Positions 28,749 through 40,804 of a stretch of DNA of 64,000 bases are shown here, in pieces; within the stretch, counting starts at the first letter, position 1; each line of letters begins with the position of its first letter. The notes under the pieces were generated by a model. The model was not told where the DNA came from. It searched no databases and worked only from the letters and a program-made list of their open reading frames with translations. The DNA is taken from NCBI GenBank assembly GCA_946902985.2, contig OX336391.1, forward strand, positions 71,835,947 through 71,899,946, in the 5' to 3' direction. Origin of the DNA: Meconema thalassinum (taxonomy: Eukaryota; Arthropoda; Insecta; Orthoptera; Tettigoniidae). Made by a program: the position numbers and the translations under genes.

Positions 28749-30863
28749 ATGGCCTCCTCCCTTGTAAAATTTCAATCCGGAGGTAAACTAGTCCCCCGTT
28801 CGGATCTCCGGGTGGGGACTACTCGAGAGGGGGTTAACATCACAGATGTGACAAAGAGGAAATCTGACATTCTACGGATCGGAGCGTGGAATGTTAGAAG
28901 TCTGCTAGGAAATGGAAGGTTAGAAAACTTAGAAAGGGAAATGGATAGGTTGAGGTTGGATTTGGTTGGGATTAGTGAAATGCGCTGGCAGGAAGAACAG
29001 GACTTTTGGTCAGGAGACTATAGGGTAATTAGCACTAAATCAAACAATTCCCAAGCAGGGGTTGGTCTCATATTGAGTAGGAAACTTGGGCAGCGGGTGG
29101 AATATTATGAGCAATATAGTGAACGCTATATGCCTACCAGTCAAGCTGATGATGAGGATGTTGAAAAAGTCTACGAAGAAATAGATGAAATTCTGAGGTA
29201 TATCAAGGGTGATGAAAATGTTATAGTAACGGGAGATTGGAACGCTGTGGTAAGAAAAGGGAGAGAAGGGAAGAAAGTAGGAGATTTCGGATTAGGTGAA
29301 AGTAATGATCGAGGAAGCAGGCTGATGGAATTCTGCACCGAGCATGAGTTGGTCATAGCTAACACCTTATTCAATAACCACAATAGAAGAATATACACAT
29401 GGATGAGACCAGGAGATACAGGGCGTTACCAAATCGACTTCATTATGGTCAAGCAGAGGTTTCGAAACCAGATTTTGGATTGTAAAACATATCCTGGTGC
29501 TGACATAAACTCAGACCACAATCTGGTTGTAATGAAATGCAGATTAAAGTTGGAGAAATTGAAGAAAAGTCAAAAGCCAAAAAGGCGGGCAATAGACAGA
29601 CTGAAAGTAAAGGACGTAAACGAAAGATTCAAGAAGAGTATAAAGGAAAGACTAATGAAAAACCCTAAACAAATTTCAATTGCAGACGAATGGGCACTTT
29701 TGAAGAATGAAATAACAAAATCCGCAGAAGAAAACATTGGTAGGAAAGAAAGAATAAGTAGAAAACCGTGGATCACTCAGGATATACTAGAATTGATGGA
29801 TGAAAGGCAGAAATACAAGAATGTAAGAGATGAAAAGGCGAAAGCAGAATACAGACGTCTGAGAAATGAGGTCAACAAGAAGTGCAAGGAAGCGAAAGAA
29901 GAATGGTTGAAAGAGAAATGTGCAGGTATAGAAAATTGTCTGAAATTAGGAAAAGTAGACAGAGCTTATCGAAGGATTAAGAATACTTTTGGGGAAAAGA
30001 AGACAAAGTGCTGTAATATTAAGAACACATATGGAAAGCCTCTAACAGGTAGGGAAGAAAAGGTTGAGAGATGGAAATCGTACATAGAGTGTTTGTATAA
30101 GGGAAAGGAGATTGAGAATCGTGTAATGGAAAGGGAGGAGGAAATTGATGAGAATGCAAAAGGAGATTTAATATTGAGATCAGAATTTGACAGAGCATTG
30201 GAAGACTTAAGCAGGAACAAAGCTCCAGGCATAGATGATATACCGATTAAGTTGCTACGCTGCATAGGAGATGAAGGTCTGATCAGGTTATTTCACTTGG
30301 TGTGTAGGATTTATGAGACAGGTGAGGTATCCCCTGATTTCAAGAAGAATGCTATCATCCCTATACCAAAGAAAGTGGGAGCTGACAGATGTGAACATTA
30401 CCGTAGAATCAGCTTGGTTACTCATGCTTCAAAGATCCTGTCTAGAATAATTTACAAGAGGATTGAAAGACAGACAGGATCGGAGTTGGGTGAAGACCAG
30501 TTTGGTTTCAGGAGAAATGTAGGAACAAGGGAAGCTGTACTAAGTCTTAGGCTGATTTTGGAAGGTAGAATAAGGAAAGGTAAGAGAACGTTCACGGCAT
30601 TTGTAGACTTAGACAAGGCTTTTGATAACGCTGATTGGACTAAATTGTTTGGCATTTTGAAATCTATTGGAATAAAGTACAGGGATACGAGGGTGGTATA
30701 CAATCTATACAGAAACCAGACGGCAGTCATTCGAGATGAAAGACATGAGAGAGAAGCTGGTATTCAGAAAGGTGTAAGGCAAGGCGGCAACTTATCACCC
30801 ATACATTTCAAAAGTGGGAGTGAAGATTCAAGGAGAAATAATTTCAACTCTGAGATTTGCTGA
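28746..30863 (+). pseudogene. RTE-like LINE ORF2 with two internal deletions (copy 2)
   Basis: Endonuclease and RT are fused in one open frame of about 705 codons, confirming that the stop between them in copy 1 is a mutation. Compared with copy 1, 54 nt are missing near 29126 (in frame, 18 residues between YSER and YMPT of the endonuclease), probably destroying its fold. Near 30808 about 44 nt are missing just after motif B (RQGGNLSP, with the usual Cys changed to Gly), which shifts the frame so the ORF ends before the catalytic FADD. SDH and GDWN are intact. Confidence 0.8.
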
Positions 30864-31618
30864 TGATATCGTCATCTTGGCCGACAAGCCTGAGGATTTG
30901 AATGAGTTTTTGACTGGCATGGACTCCGTCTTACGGAAATAATTAATTATGAAAATTAATAAATGTAAAACATAAATACTGGAATGCAGCCGAAATAAAT
31001 CAGAAACCTCTATGGAGATCAAATTGGCAGGTGAATAGCTGAAGGAAGTAGGAGACTTCTGTTACTTAGGAAGCAGAATAACCAGTGATGGACGAAGCAA
31101 AGAGGATATAAAAAGTAGGTTGGCTCAGGCAAGGAAAGCATTTCTACAAAAAAAGAATCTGTTGACATCGAATATAGATAGGTATTAGGAAGTCATTTTT
31201 GAAAGCCTTTGTCTGGAGCGTGGCGCTATATGGAAGTGAAACTTGGACTATTGGTGCAGCAGAAAAGAGGATAATTGAAGCTTTTGAAATGTGGTGTTAC
31301 AGGAGAATGATGAAGATCAGATGGGTAGATAGGGTTACAAACGAAGAGGTATTAAGACGAGTGGGAGAGGAAAGATGTTTCTGGCGACTGCTAATGAAGA
31401 GAAGAGATAGGTTAGTAGTACACATACTAAGACACCCAGGAATAGCATGCTTAGTTATGGAAGGAAGGGTCGAGGGCAAGAAATGCAGGGGTAGACCAAG
31501 GTTAGAATATGTTAAACAGATTGCCTTGGATGTAGGGTGGGGTAGCTATGTAGAGATGAAGCGATTATCTCAGGACAGTGAGGCATGGAGATCTGCATCA
31601 AACCTGTCAAAAGGCTGA
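30830..31618 (+). pseudogene. RTE-like LINE RT end and C-terminal domain, out of frame (copy 2)
   Basis: After the deletion the true frame resumes with RFADDIVILADKPEDLNEFL, meets stops near 30940, 30975 and 31038, and is open again at 31199-31618 (ALYGSETWTIGAAEKR, AFEMWCYRRMMKIRW, RGRPRLEYVKQIALDVGWGS). This C-terminal domain is typical of RTE-type ORF2 proteins. It ends 'SNLSKG' followed directly by the short terminal repeat. Confidence 0.75.
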
Positions 31619-31640
31619 AGACTCAATCATCATCAGTAAC

Positions 31641-33466
31641 CAATTGAGAGAATACGCTTCACAAATAAGCTGACAAATTCTGAAAATGTGGACATTGCAC
31701 GAAATTACAAAGACATTTCAATGTGACTATAATTATTGTGGACTTCAAGAAGAGGTCAGTGCTTGACTTGACACATTGGGACTTGAAAGCAATCAGGTGT
31801 ATTTCTTCTGATCGAATACAACATTTAAAGCTTAAAACAAATACCTGTTAGCTTTACGATCACGATAGTAACATAACCAGTTCCTACAGTGGGTTGTAAA
31901 TTGTATTTAAAGTCAATCGTCCACCTGAAACACCATTTATTGCCGAGTGAACATAATAAAATGGGCCAATCATGGGACCAGTAAAATTGAACAATATGTC
32001 GATGACCAACTGTAAGAAAATAAGAGGCTAGAAACCGATGGTGAAGACGGACGAGGTCAGACCATGATGGACGCCATCCCCAGCTTACTGCAATGCTTGC
32101 GGATCCAGAGTCAACAAATGCTCGGACAGGACTTTCCGGAGGACGGAGTTTCCAGAGTATTCGTGGTGCCTGGACACATTCTTCATGATGGACCTTAAGA
32201 CGACCTGTCAGTGCTAAGGTAGAGCCTTATAAAGGAATATATTTTGTAGTTTGAAATTTTAGCCATGAAGTTCCACATATGCGATTTCATTTCTATCATC
32301 TCGCACTTCGATCAATACTTTGAGTTATAGTCATCAACGTTGCTTAAATTTTACCTTTGAACTGGAAGGTGAGATGATCCTCACATCTCGATATATTTTG
32401 TCATTTATTTATTTATTTAATCATATAGGAAGTATTTCCCTATTTCTTTTTGAGGCAGCAGGATTAACTGAAACTCTAGAGCAAAGGATAACAGTGTTGT
32501 AACACTGAAATATTAAATTAATTTTTACCGAGATGATACTAATAATTATTATGATGAATTTGAAAACACTGAAACATATTTAAGCTAAGAATGTCAACTC
32601 TCATCTTGTTCAGCAATAATGTTGATGATATTTCTTTATAACTAAATTATTTGGGAGTGAGGGAAGGCAATCCTATTAGTGAACGTGAACCTGATTATTC
32701 TAATTGAAATTACAATATAAATGAAGGGTATAGGACTTTATGTTAATCCTATTGTTTATAATGGGTGTTTCCTGAGGGTGAGTTCAGATGGTTTAGTGGT
32801 GAACCCACATATATATAGGACAGGTTTCCGTTGTAGCAATGCTGTAAATAATGTGTTACAAAAGCTTCAGATGAGTAAAATTAAGGTCCATTCCAACTAA
32901 TAGGCTTCCATGCCAAGTAAAATTTGTCATTATGAAACATGATGATGATGATAATTGTTGTTTGAAGGAGCCATGCATCTAGGTTATCGGCTTCTAACAT
33001 TATGAGACATTGATTTCTGATATACTAAAGTAAGGGCACATTTAATGGTATAAAAGTTCATGGAATGACTTAATCAAATTCAGTGTGTTATGAATTAATT
33101 AAGGTCACAGTGTTGAGAAAGTGGTAAATCCAATAAATAAGAATTCTCAAGTGTTAATAATTAAATTGTTTATAATAATTAAGTAAATGTTTGATAACTC
33201 TCCTAGCAAAATAGTTTTCTATGAGTCCGAATATTAATCTATGGCAAATAATATTAATTTTTTGAGGACGCCTTGCCCAATAGCGAAATATGAAATATCT
33301 ATTCGAGATATATTTTTGACTTCATCAAATTTGGATTGAAACTCATCGCGACTTGTAAATAATATTCCCAAGGATGATGAGTGTGTGAAACTTAATCCGA
33401 ACATGGAATTAACCTATCAAAGACCAATGAAATATGGCAAATTTAATTTAAATATTTTTATCATTT
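31641..33466. other. AT-rich interval, nothing recognised
   Basis: A short ATTT run lies at about 32403-32420. No ORF with motifs, no tandem array, no obvious element ends. Confidence 0.4.
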
Positions 33467-35244
33467 CTAGCCCACATTCGATTTTTGCAAAAAAAAAAAT
33501 GAAAGTAAACTTATGAGATCTACACAGGGCCAAAAATTGTGTGTTCTCTGAATGTCTGTCCTCCCACTATCAATTCGAACATGGTGAAACCGAATTGAAC
33601 GAAATTTGGTACAGAGGTAGCACTAGCAAAGGACACCTGAGTGTCATGTTTTATATCGCCGCCATCTTGACGAAACTGTAATGGCGGCCAACCAAATGTT
33701 AAAAGCTTAAATCAAATTATGACCAAATTAATCATCTGATCTCTACCAAATTTTGCAACATTTTACCCTTATGTATGAAGAATCTCTTGACCAAACTACA
33801 AGGTCATTAGCCAAATGCTTTGCGGCTGGCGGCCATATATTTATTGAAATCGATTGCTCCTATCTATTCAAACACGGTGAAACCGAATTGAACAAAAATT
33901 TCGAACGAAGGTAGCACTAGGAAAGGGCACCTCACTGTTATGTTTTAAATTGCCGCCATCTTGACGGAAACGTAATGGCGGCCACCCAAATGTTATAAGT
34001 TTTAATCTAATTACGACCAACCCAATAATCTGATTTCTACCAAATTTGGCAACAACATACCTTTATGTAGGTGGCATATTTTGACTAAACTACAAGGTCA
34101 TCAGCCCAATAGTTAGCAGATGGTGGCCATGGTTGTGTGCAAATAGATGCCCCCTATCAATTCAAACACGCTGAAACCGAATTGAACGAAATTTGGTACT
34201 GATGTAGCACTAGCAAATAGCACCTCAGTGTCAAGTCTTATATCGCCGCCATCTTGACGGAAACGTAATGGCGGCCACCATAATATTCAAAGCTTAAATC
34301 AAATTAGGACTAACCTAATCATCCGATCTCTACCAAATTTTGCAAAAACATATATTCATATGGCGAGCGTCTTTTGACTAAACTACAAGGTCATCAACCA
34401 AATAGTTTGCAAATGGCGGCCATGTATGTGTGCAAATCGATTCCCCCTATTAATTCAGACATGGTGAAACTTAATTGAACGAAATTTGGTACAGTGGTAG
34501 GACTGTTAAAGGGCACTCCAGTGTCATGTTTTATATCGCTGCCATCTTGACGAAAACGTAATGGAGGCCACCCAAATGTTAAAAGCTTGATTCAAATTAC
34601 GACCAACCTAATCTTCTCTGATTTCTACCAAATTTTGCAACATTATACCTTTGTATATAAAGAACCTTTTGATCAAACTACAAGGTCATCAGCCTAATAA
34701 TTTGCGGATGTCAGCCATTTATGCGTGCAAGTGGATTCCCCCTATCTAATCAAACACGGTGAAACCGAATTGAACGAAATTTGATACAGAGGTAGCACTA
34801 GCAAAGGCCACCTCAGTGTCATGTTTTATATTGCCGCCATCTTGACGGAAACGTAATGGTGGCCAACCAAATGTAAAAAGCTTAAATCAAATTACGACCA
34901 ACCTAGTCATCTGGTCTCTAGCAAATTGTTAAACAACATACCTTTATGTGAGAAGCATTCTTTGACCCAGCTACAAGGTCGTCAGTCCATGTGTTTGTAT
35001 ATGGTGACCATGTATGTGTGCAAATCGATTCCCCATATCAATTCAAATACCGTGAAACCGAATCGAATGAATTTTTTCACAGAGGTAGCACTGTTTAATA
35101 TCCGTATAGCACGTTGTATTTCAACAAGCTACTACAACCAACATTCAATTATACTCCTTGAAAAGAATAAAGGGTTATACCAATACCCATGCATTTAGGG
35201 GAAAGTACGCTATATGTTCTATAATGAACATTTTGTTTCTTGAT
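33467..35244 (-). mobile_element. Hairpin-ended tandem-repeat element, copy 2
   Basis: The 3' end (minus strand) is a palindrome ending in CTAG (33467 on plus). The 5' hairpin is ATGTTC-ATTATA-GAACAT (35231-35214), with the same stem as copy 1 but a different loop. Five full units of about 295 bp lie between, marked by gccgccatcttgacg near 33657, 33953, 34246, 34540 and 34842, plus a partial unit near 35090. Unlike the other copies it lacks the long CA microsatellite, keeping only 'gtgtgttctctgaatgtctg'. Confidence 0.65.
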
Positions 35245-35875
35245 ATAGATGATAGTGCATCGATTTTTGTGTCGGGTAGAATCTTAATTGTATTTATTTC
35301 TCAATATTCAAAGAGAACAAAGACTCACAACAAGATTTAAGACTATGCTTTCCTTTGTTTTGAGATGCAATGATCACTCTTTTAGATAGTTTGCTTTGCC
35401 GTTCGCAAGATATATTACTTTGAAGGAAGTGCGTGTGATGTAACTTTCTTTTCAAACTTGTTTCTTAGTTAATAAGTGTGAAATACTTTTTCATTTAATT
35501 TGTGGTTTTCGCTTGCTGTTCTGTGTTCAACTGCATCATTCCCAAATCCTTTACGTGGAACGTGGGGACAGAGTGTAGTATATTTTGGCTCCCGTAACCC
35601 AGGACGCCCCGAGTCCTGACCTCGTGCACACACTCTTCTCATATTGCTTCGCAAGTGGTCACCTCTCCATCCCAGCTGGACAAGATATATTTGGAATTTA
35701 TATAGCTGAAGGGCCATGAACAAACAAGAAATGTATAATTTAATACCAATATTAGGGCGCATTATACGTTTCTTTACAACAAAAAATCCTCCTTAATTAA
35801 CACGGAAGTCCTGCCTTCTTTCTTATATGTGCATATACTGAATATCCCGTATTTTTCGGATAACATTTCCACATG
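35245..35875. other. Interval without recognisable features
   Basis: An ORF on minus at 35469-35762 has no motif or context and is not called. Confidence 0.35.
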
Positions 35876-35877
35876 TA

Positions 35878-37371
35878 CGAGGGTTGGGGCCAATGTCATG
35901 GCAATTTTTTTTTCTTGAAGATACCAGTGTGGCTGGAAAATGTGACATACAGACGAAAGGACAAGGTGTTAACTACTTGTGTGGACAATGAATGGCACTA
36001 AAATATCTTAACACACTAATTTAATTTATTCCGGAAGTATACAGGGCAATATGGCCTTCACGGTGCAAAAGTATGACAACACAGGACACAGACAGTTGAC
36101 GTGACAAACCTGGGCCTAAAGACCCTCAAAGTAGTCCCCTGCTACTGTCAGCACACGCTGCCAACGATGTGGGAGGCGCTGAATACCATCTGCCTCAGCA
36201 TTAGCCGCACCATGTGTGAATAGGGTCACCTGATGGCACACAGCATTGGCAATGTCCTCTCGCTTTGCAAACCACCTACCACGTAGTGGTTCCTTAACCT
36301 TCCGAATGAGATGAAAGTCACAGGGCGAAATGTCGGGAGAGTACGGTGGGTACTCCTCTTCTTCCCGTCCCCAACGTCGCAGTAGCTGCCCTACACACTC
36401 TGCTTTAAGTGATCGTGCATTGCCGTGCAGGATTATTGCACTGTCTACAAGATCCGGACGTTTCTTCCGCACGCCACTTCATACATGTCACACCAGGAAG
36501 TCCCTGTAGTACTGTGCTATCACTGTTCTACCATGTGGAACAAAGCTGCAAACAATGAACCCTGAACGTCACAGGCGACGATCACCATCGATTTAACTGG
36601 GGATGGATTCTGACGGAACATCTGCCTCCTTGGTGATCCAGCATGTCGCCACTCCGCGGACTGACGTTTCAGTTCTGGTTCATATGCCCTGGCCCAAAAT
36701 TCATTGATGGCGATTATTCGTGACAGGAATTGATCGCCGTCCTGTTGCCAGCGTGCAAGGTGGTCGGAGCATATAACATAGCGCACCCACCTTTGAACTT
36801 CCGTCAGGTATTCGGGATCCACCGCGATGCGATTTTGTGCAGTTGCAGCTAATTACGCAATATCCTGTGGACGGTGCGTTGTTCGATGCCACTTCCCCCT
36901 CTCTATCTCCAGTAACGTCCATCGTCTGTCTTCATCCAGGAGCTGCTCGATTACGGCACGTGCCACGTCGGTCCGCATAATGACAGGTCGTCCCGAACGT
37001 TGCTCATAACTGGTTGACACACGTCCTTGCTGAAACTTTCCTACCCACCTTGCTACTGTACGGTATGGTAGGGCATTATTCCCAAGGACTTCCACTAATT
37101 CACTGTGACATTCCGTCGCATTTCTCCCTCGGAGAACGGCTATTTTGAGATAAGCGCGCTGCTTAACACGGGTTATTTCCATCTCGCACGACATCCACCA
37201 ACTGACTGATTTCACGGCCCTCGCTGCGCTATTACCAGGTATCACAGAGCCACCTGTTGTTCTGCATACACACTATGACCACAGAACGTCCACACGACAC
37301 ATATACGCTTGTGATCCGTTCACATATCTACGAGAAAAACATAGTTGCCATGACGTTTGCCCCAACCTTCG
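35878..37371 (-). mobile_element. mariner transposon (inactive)
   Basis: Terminal inverted repeats start cgagggttggggccaatgtc at the left and, on the minus strand, cgaaggttggggcaaacgtc at the right. 24 of 27 positions match, with shared ending atggcaa. TA dinucleotides flank both ends (35876-35877 and 37372-37373). Length (1494 bp) and the single transposase fit mariner. Confidence 0.9.
36116..37245 (-). pseudogene. mariner transposase, frameshifted and catalytically dead
   Basis: The transposase would cut and paste the element at TA sites. The N-terminal part (37245-36853) holds the helix-turn-helix DNA-binding region (LRGRNATECHSELVEVLGNN, RTVARWVGKFQQGRVST, SGRPVIMRTDVARAV, DEDRRWTLLEIE). 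Frameshifts near 36850 and 36500 separate it from the catalytic parts 36822-36520 (QQDGDQFLSRIIAINEFWAR, AYEPELKRQSAEWRHAGSPR) and 36472-36116 (ILHGNARS, PPYSPDISPCDFHLI). In the DD34D triad the first Asp is Asn (INEFW where IDETW is usual) and the second is Gly (LHGNA where LHDNA is usual). The third Asp is kept at the correct 34-residue spacing. Confidence 0.85.
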
Positions 37372-37373
37372 TA

Positions 37374-38678
37374 TATATATTTGTAATTAAGAAATACAAT
37401 TATTTTCGTCAGTTCATTATTCATGTCTTGACGACATTATCATAGAAATTTCTTCAAGGCCATCATTTAACAAAAAGTTTTCACTAATATTCAACGATTA
37501 AGGATAAGTCTGTAAGGCAGTCATATTTTCTATTCATGGAGATGATGTAAACTAATGATAAACAATTTCTAAGCATTTATTTATATGCCTTGAAACAATT
37601 GTGGATTTTTTCACAAATAAGCTGAAGTTGATGCCAACGATGGGTAAAAAAAACACGTAACAGTACATAAAATATGAAAGTATTAATAGGAGTCTTACTA
37701 CAAGTTTAACATGATATAACTGACTTGCCGGAATACCAACTTCTACAAATAAATTCGCAGAGACCCATTGCGCCTGAGGGTCTTGAATAACGTACTCAGT
37801 AACAGAGCATCGACACTCACAATATCTTGGAAACTAAAAATATCATGTTGAAGTGCCATCCAGCGACTACGAATATTCAGGTTGTCATTAGAAACTTCTC
37901 TGTCAACGAATGCTGGCCTCAATGAGGAAACATGTATTTTTGATCAAAACATGAATTGTCTTTCTTCATTGTCACGAAAATAACAGTAAATTAATTTAGT
38001 TTCATATTTTCACAACAAAAACAAATAGTAAATTTGCATACTCCTGAATTTCATGTGACTGATGGCTACTCTGGAATATGAATCTTAAAACTTAATCATG
38101 CACTCGTATTTGTGTCCCTTGGGTATAATTCTTGGATGGCAGAATCTATATAAGTGGGACTTCCGGCCACTATCAATTTGAATGTGTAACCCAGGAATTT
38201 TCTGCGTACATTTGACCGTATATACAGTACATCATAAATATTAATTTTGCCAATGTGAATGATCAGTTGATTTTTCAATGCTCCTCATTTAGCTAATTTT
38301 GCTCCTTCCTATACGAATACTGCTTTTGAAAAGTGTGAGTTACGTATGTCTACACAGATCTCTTTTAAGTGCAAAGTGCTGTGTACATATTTTAAATATG
38401 CCTTGTGGCAACTATGAAGTAACTTGCGTGTCTCAAAAGATACTTTTATAGTAAATGTAGCTACGCACATACCTCACGAGTTTCTGCCACACCAATGTGA
38501 ATAAGTATGTGTGTAAAGATAATTGTTCAGTAATGTTTACTGCGCATGAAGAATATGTGGGCGGTTAATACCCACAATGGATCATCAATTTTTAATTCAT
38601 AGAAAAGTATTCTCCTCATGCGCTTATCCAAAAATTATTTTCAAAAACAGCTTCTACCTTTACTACACGAATCAGACC
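37374..38678. other. Interval downstream of the zinc-finger block, nothing recognised
   Basis: AT-rich; may include 3' untranslated sequence of the zinc-finger gene, but no clear polyadenylation context was identified. No ORF with motifs. Confidence 0.35.
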
Positions 38679-40129
38679 TCAGGAGTTGAAACCACTATGA
38701 ATTTCGAGGTGTTCTTTCAAATAATCTTCCGTAGAAAAATTAGCTCCACAGGTACCACATGATGAGGCTCTCTGGCCACTATGGATGAACATGTGTTTCT
38801 TCAATGTGCTTTTCAAAGTAAACTTTGCTCTGCATCTACCACAGGTATTTGGTTTAAGACAACTATGGTTAAACATGTCTTCCGTCAACTTTTTACCGCA
38901 TGTACTACATGAATTTGGCCTTGGACCACTATGGATTAACATGTGTCTCTTCAATATGCCTTTCAGTGCAAACTTTGCTCCACATGTACTACAGAAATGT
39001 GGCTCTAGATCACCATGTATTGACATGTGTTGTTTCAAATGATCCTTTTTAGTGAAGTTTGCTCCGCATGTAAGACATGAGTGCGACTTTATAGTAGTAT
39101 GGATTAACATGTGTCTTTTAAAATTGCTTTTCTTGGTTAGGATTTCTTCGCATGTAGGACATGACTGCGGCTCCGAAGCTCTATGGTTTAATATGTGGCT
39201 TGTCAAATTGCCTTTATCCGTGAAGATTTCTCCGCATGAAGGACATGAGTACGGCTCTGCGGCACTATGGATTGACATGTGTCTTTTCAAATGTCGTTTC
39301 GCAACGAAGCGTTCTCCGCATATAGGACATGAATGCGACTTCACAGTACTATGGATTAACATGTGTTTATTTAAATTGCTTTTGTCAGTGAAGTTTGCTC
39401 CGCACGTAGGACATGTATGCAACATTGCACCTCTATGGATTAACATGTGTCGTTTCAAATGTAGTTTCGAAACGAAACGTTCTCTGCATGAAGGACATGA
39501 ATGCAACCTTGCCACACTATGGATTAACAAGGGACTATTCAAATAGCATCTCTTATTGAAGTTTGCTCCGCAGGTAGGACATGTATGCTGCATTGCACTA
39601 CTATGGATTAACATGTGGGTATTCAAACTGCTTTTCAGTGTGAAGATTTCTCCGCATGTAGAACATGAGAGCGGCCTTGCAGCAGTATGGATTAGCATGT
39701 GTCTTTTCAAATGTCGCTTCTCAGCGACGCTTGCTCCGCATTTAGGACATGAATGTGGCATTGCTCCACTATGGATTAACATGTGTCTTTTCAATTTGGC
39801 TTTCTGAGTGAAGTTAGCTCCGCACGTAGGACATGAATGCGGCGTTGTACCACTATGGACTAACACGTGTCTTTCTAAACAGTCTTTTCAGCAAAGTTCG
39901 CTCCACATGTACCACATGGATGTGGCCTTAGACCTCTATGGACCAGGTGTTCCTTCATATCGCCTTCACTCATTAAGTGAAGTCCGCAAGTTTTGCATAT
40001 GTTTGGCAACATTCCCCTATGAGTTGACATTTGTGTCTTCGTGTTACCATATGGATTAACGGTGGCTCCGATTTTATCACTTGTTAGGATGATCACCGAT
40101 CTGAGCAGAATTTCTAATGCTAGTACCAA
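38679..40129 (-). CDS. C2H2 zinc-finger protein, about 16 fingers (probable last exon or pseudogene)
   Basis: The minus-strand frame 39866-38679 (395 codons) contains 14 consecutive C2H2 units (CPTCGANFTQKAKLKRHMLIH type); one has a His replaced (LNSPLLIH) and one is shortened (CSTCGKKLTEDMFNH). Two more units lie upstream (40129-39875) in another frame; a single-base shift near 39885-39890 (ANFAEK/CLERHVLVH) separates them. Linkers are SGAMPHS-like, not TGEKP. The protein would be a nuclear DNA-binding factor with unknown target. No ATG fits the N-terminus: the frame opens from 'attctgctcag', which looks like a splice acceptor, so earlier exons may exist. Fingers alternate GAN and GE types, showing growth by duplication. 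Confidence 0.65.
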
Positions 40130-40311
40130 GTAATAGACACTATCATAATATCAAATATAACACTGAACTTACTATTCTGTATAATTTAGTGACTTATTGA
40201 GGTTTTACAGGGGTGGAACTACACGGGCTACTACCTCTGTTAACTTGAGATTGAAATACTCAAATTTTGAATGAGATTAAGAATTAAGAGTCGCTTAAGT
40301 ATGAAAATATT
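40130..40311. other. Sequence upstream of the zinc-finger block
   Basis: Would be intron or promoter of the zinc-finger gene if that is real. No promoter motif is convincing. Confidence 0.25.
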
Positions 40312-40420
40312 AAAAACAAGATGTTCAGTAAAGAACATATAGCCTATTTTCTACTAAATGTATGAGTATAGATATAACTCGTTGTTATTATCAAAGAGTA
40401 TAATAGAACTATTCTTTGTT
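40312..40420 (+). repeat. 5' end of the hairpin-ended tandem-repeat family (copy 3 or a fragment)
   Basis: aaaaacaagatgttcagtaa with the hairpin ATGTTC-AGTAAA-GAACAT (40321-40338) and AGCCTATTTTCT follow exactly as at 10390-10435. Similarity fades after about 40415. It may be the 5' end of the element whose 3' end is at 42443, with 1.4 kb of later sequence between. Confidence 0.6.
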
Positions 40421-40549
40421 GAAGACCTTAGAAACGATTTACCTCCACCAAACGCCACAACCTAGATAAAAACTGCTACCATCATTGAAGAAAGAAAGAA
40501 AGATAAGAAGTATATCAAGAATGTTATGGATCTGGAGACATAATCGACC

Positions 40550-40792
40550 GGACTGGCTGCGTGGCTCAGCGGTAACGTTCTCGCTTGCTGGGCCCTAGGT
40601 TGCAGGTTCGTATCCTGGGGCAGTCAGCTGGCATTTGAGGGTGCACAAATGCGAGGGAGCCGTGTCAGTACATTTACTGGCACGTTAAAGATCCCCTTCG
40701 GGCCAAAATTCCGGCACCCCGGTGTCTCTAAAAGCAGCAGTAGTTAAAAGGGATGTAAAACCAATAACATTATTATTATTATTATTATTATT
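40550..40792 (+). mobile_element. tRNA-derived SINE with ATT-repeat tail
   Basis: The head holds a pol III box A (tggctcagcgg) and box B (ggttcgtatcc) in tRNA spacing. The body includes 'gcacgttaaagatccccttcgg' and 'aaaattccggcaccccggtg', and the tail is (ATT)n at about 40768-40792. A 12-bp repeat with two mismatches (acataatcgacc at 40538-40549, acatatacgacc at 40793-40804) is the likely TSD. An ATT-type tail implies mobilisation by a LINE recognising that tail. Confidence 0.85.
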
Positions 40793-40804
40793 ACATATAC
40801 GACC

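Larger units (their letters stand above)
28471..31634 (+). mobile_element. RTE-like LINE, copy 2
   Basis: Very similar to the minus-strand copy at 5296-8575, including the 5' leader from 'tttagtatt' onward. A 6-bp repeat, agtaac, flanks it (28465-28470 and 31635-31640) and is the likely TSD. The 3' end is a short TCA-type repeat (aatcatcatc). The leader is much shorter than that proposed for copy 1, so this copy may be 5' truncated. Confidence 0.8.

Noticed and set aside
38785..40059. Plus-strand ORFs of 83-164 codons opposite the zinc-finger block
   Set aside because: Antisense of periodic C2H2 repeats, which stay open by base composition.
40550..40625. Functional tRNA gene
   Set aside because: Boxes A and B are present but the acceptor stem does not close and SINE body and tail follow.
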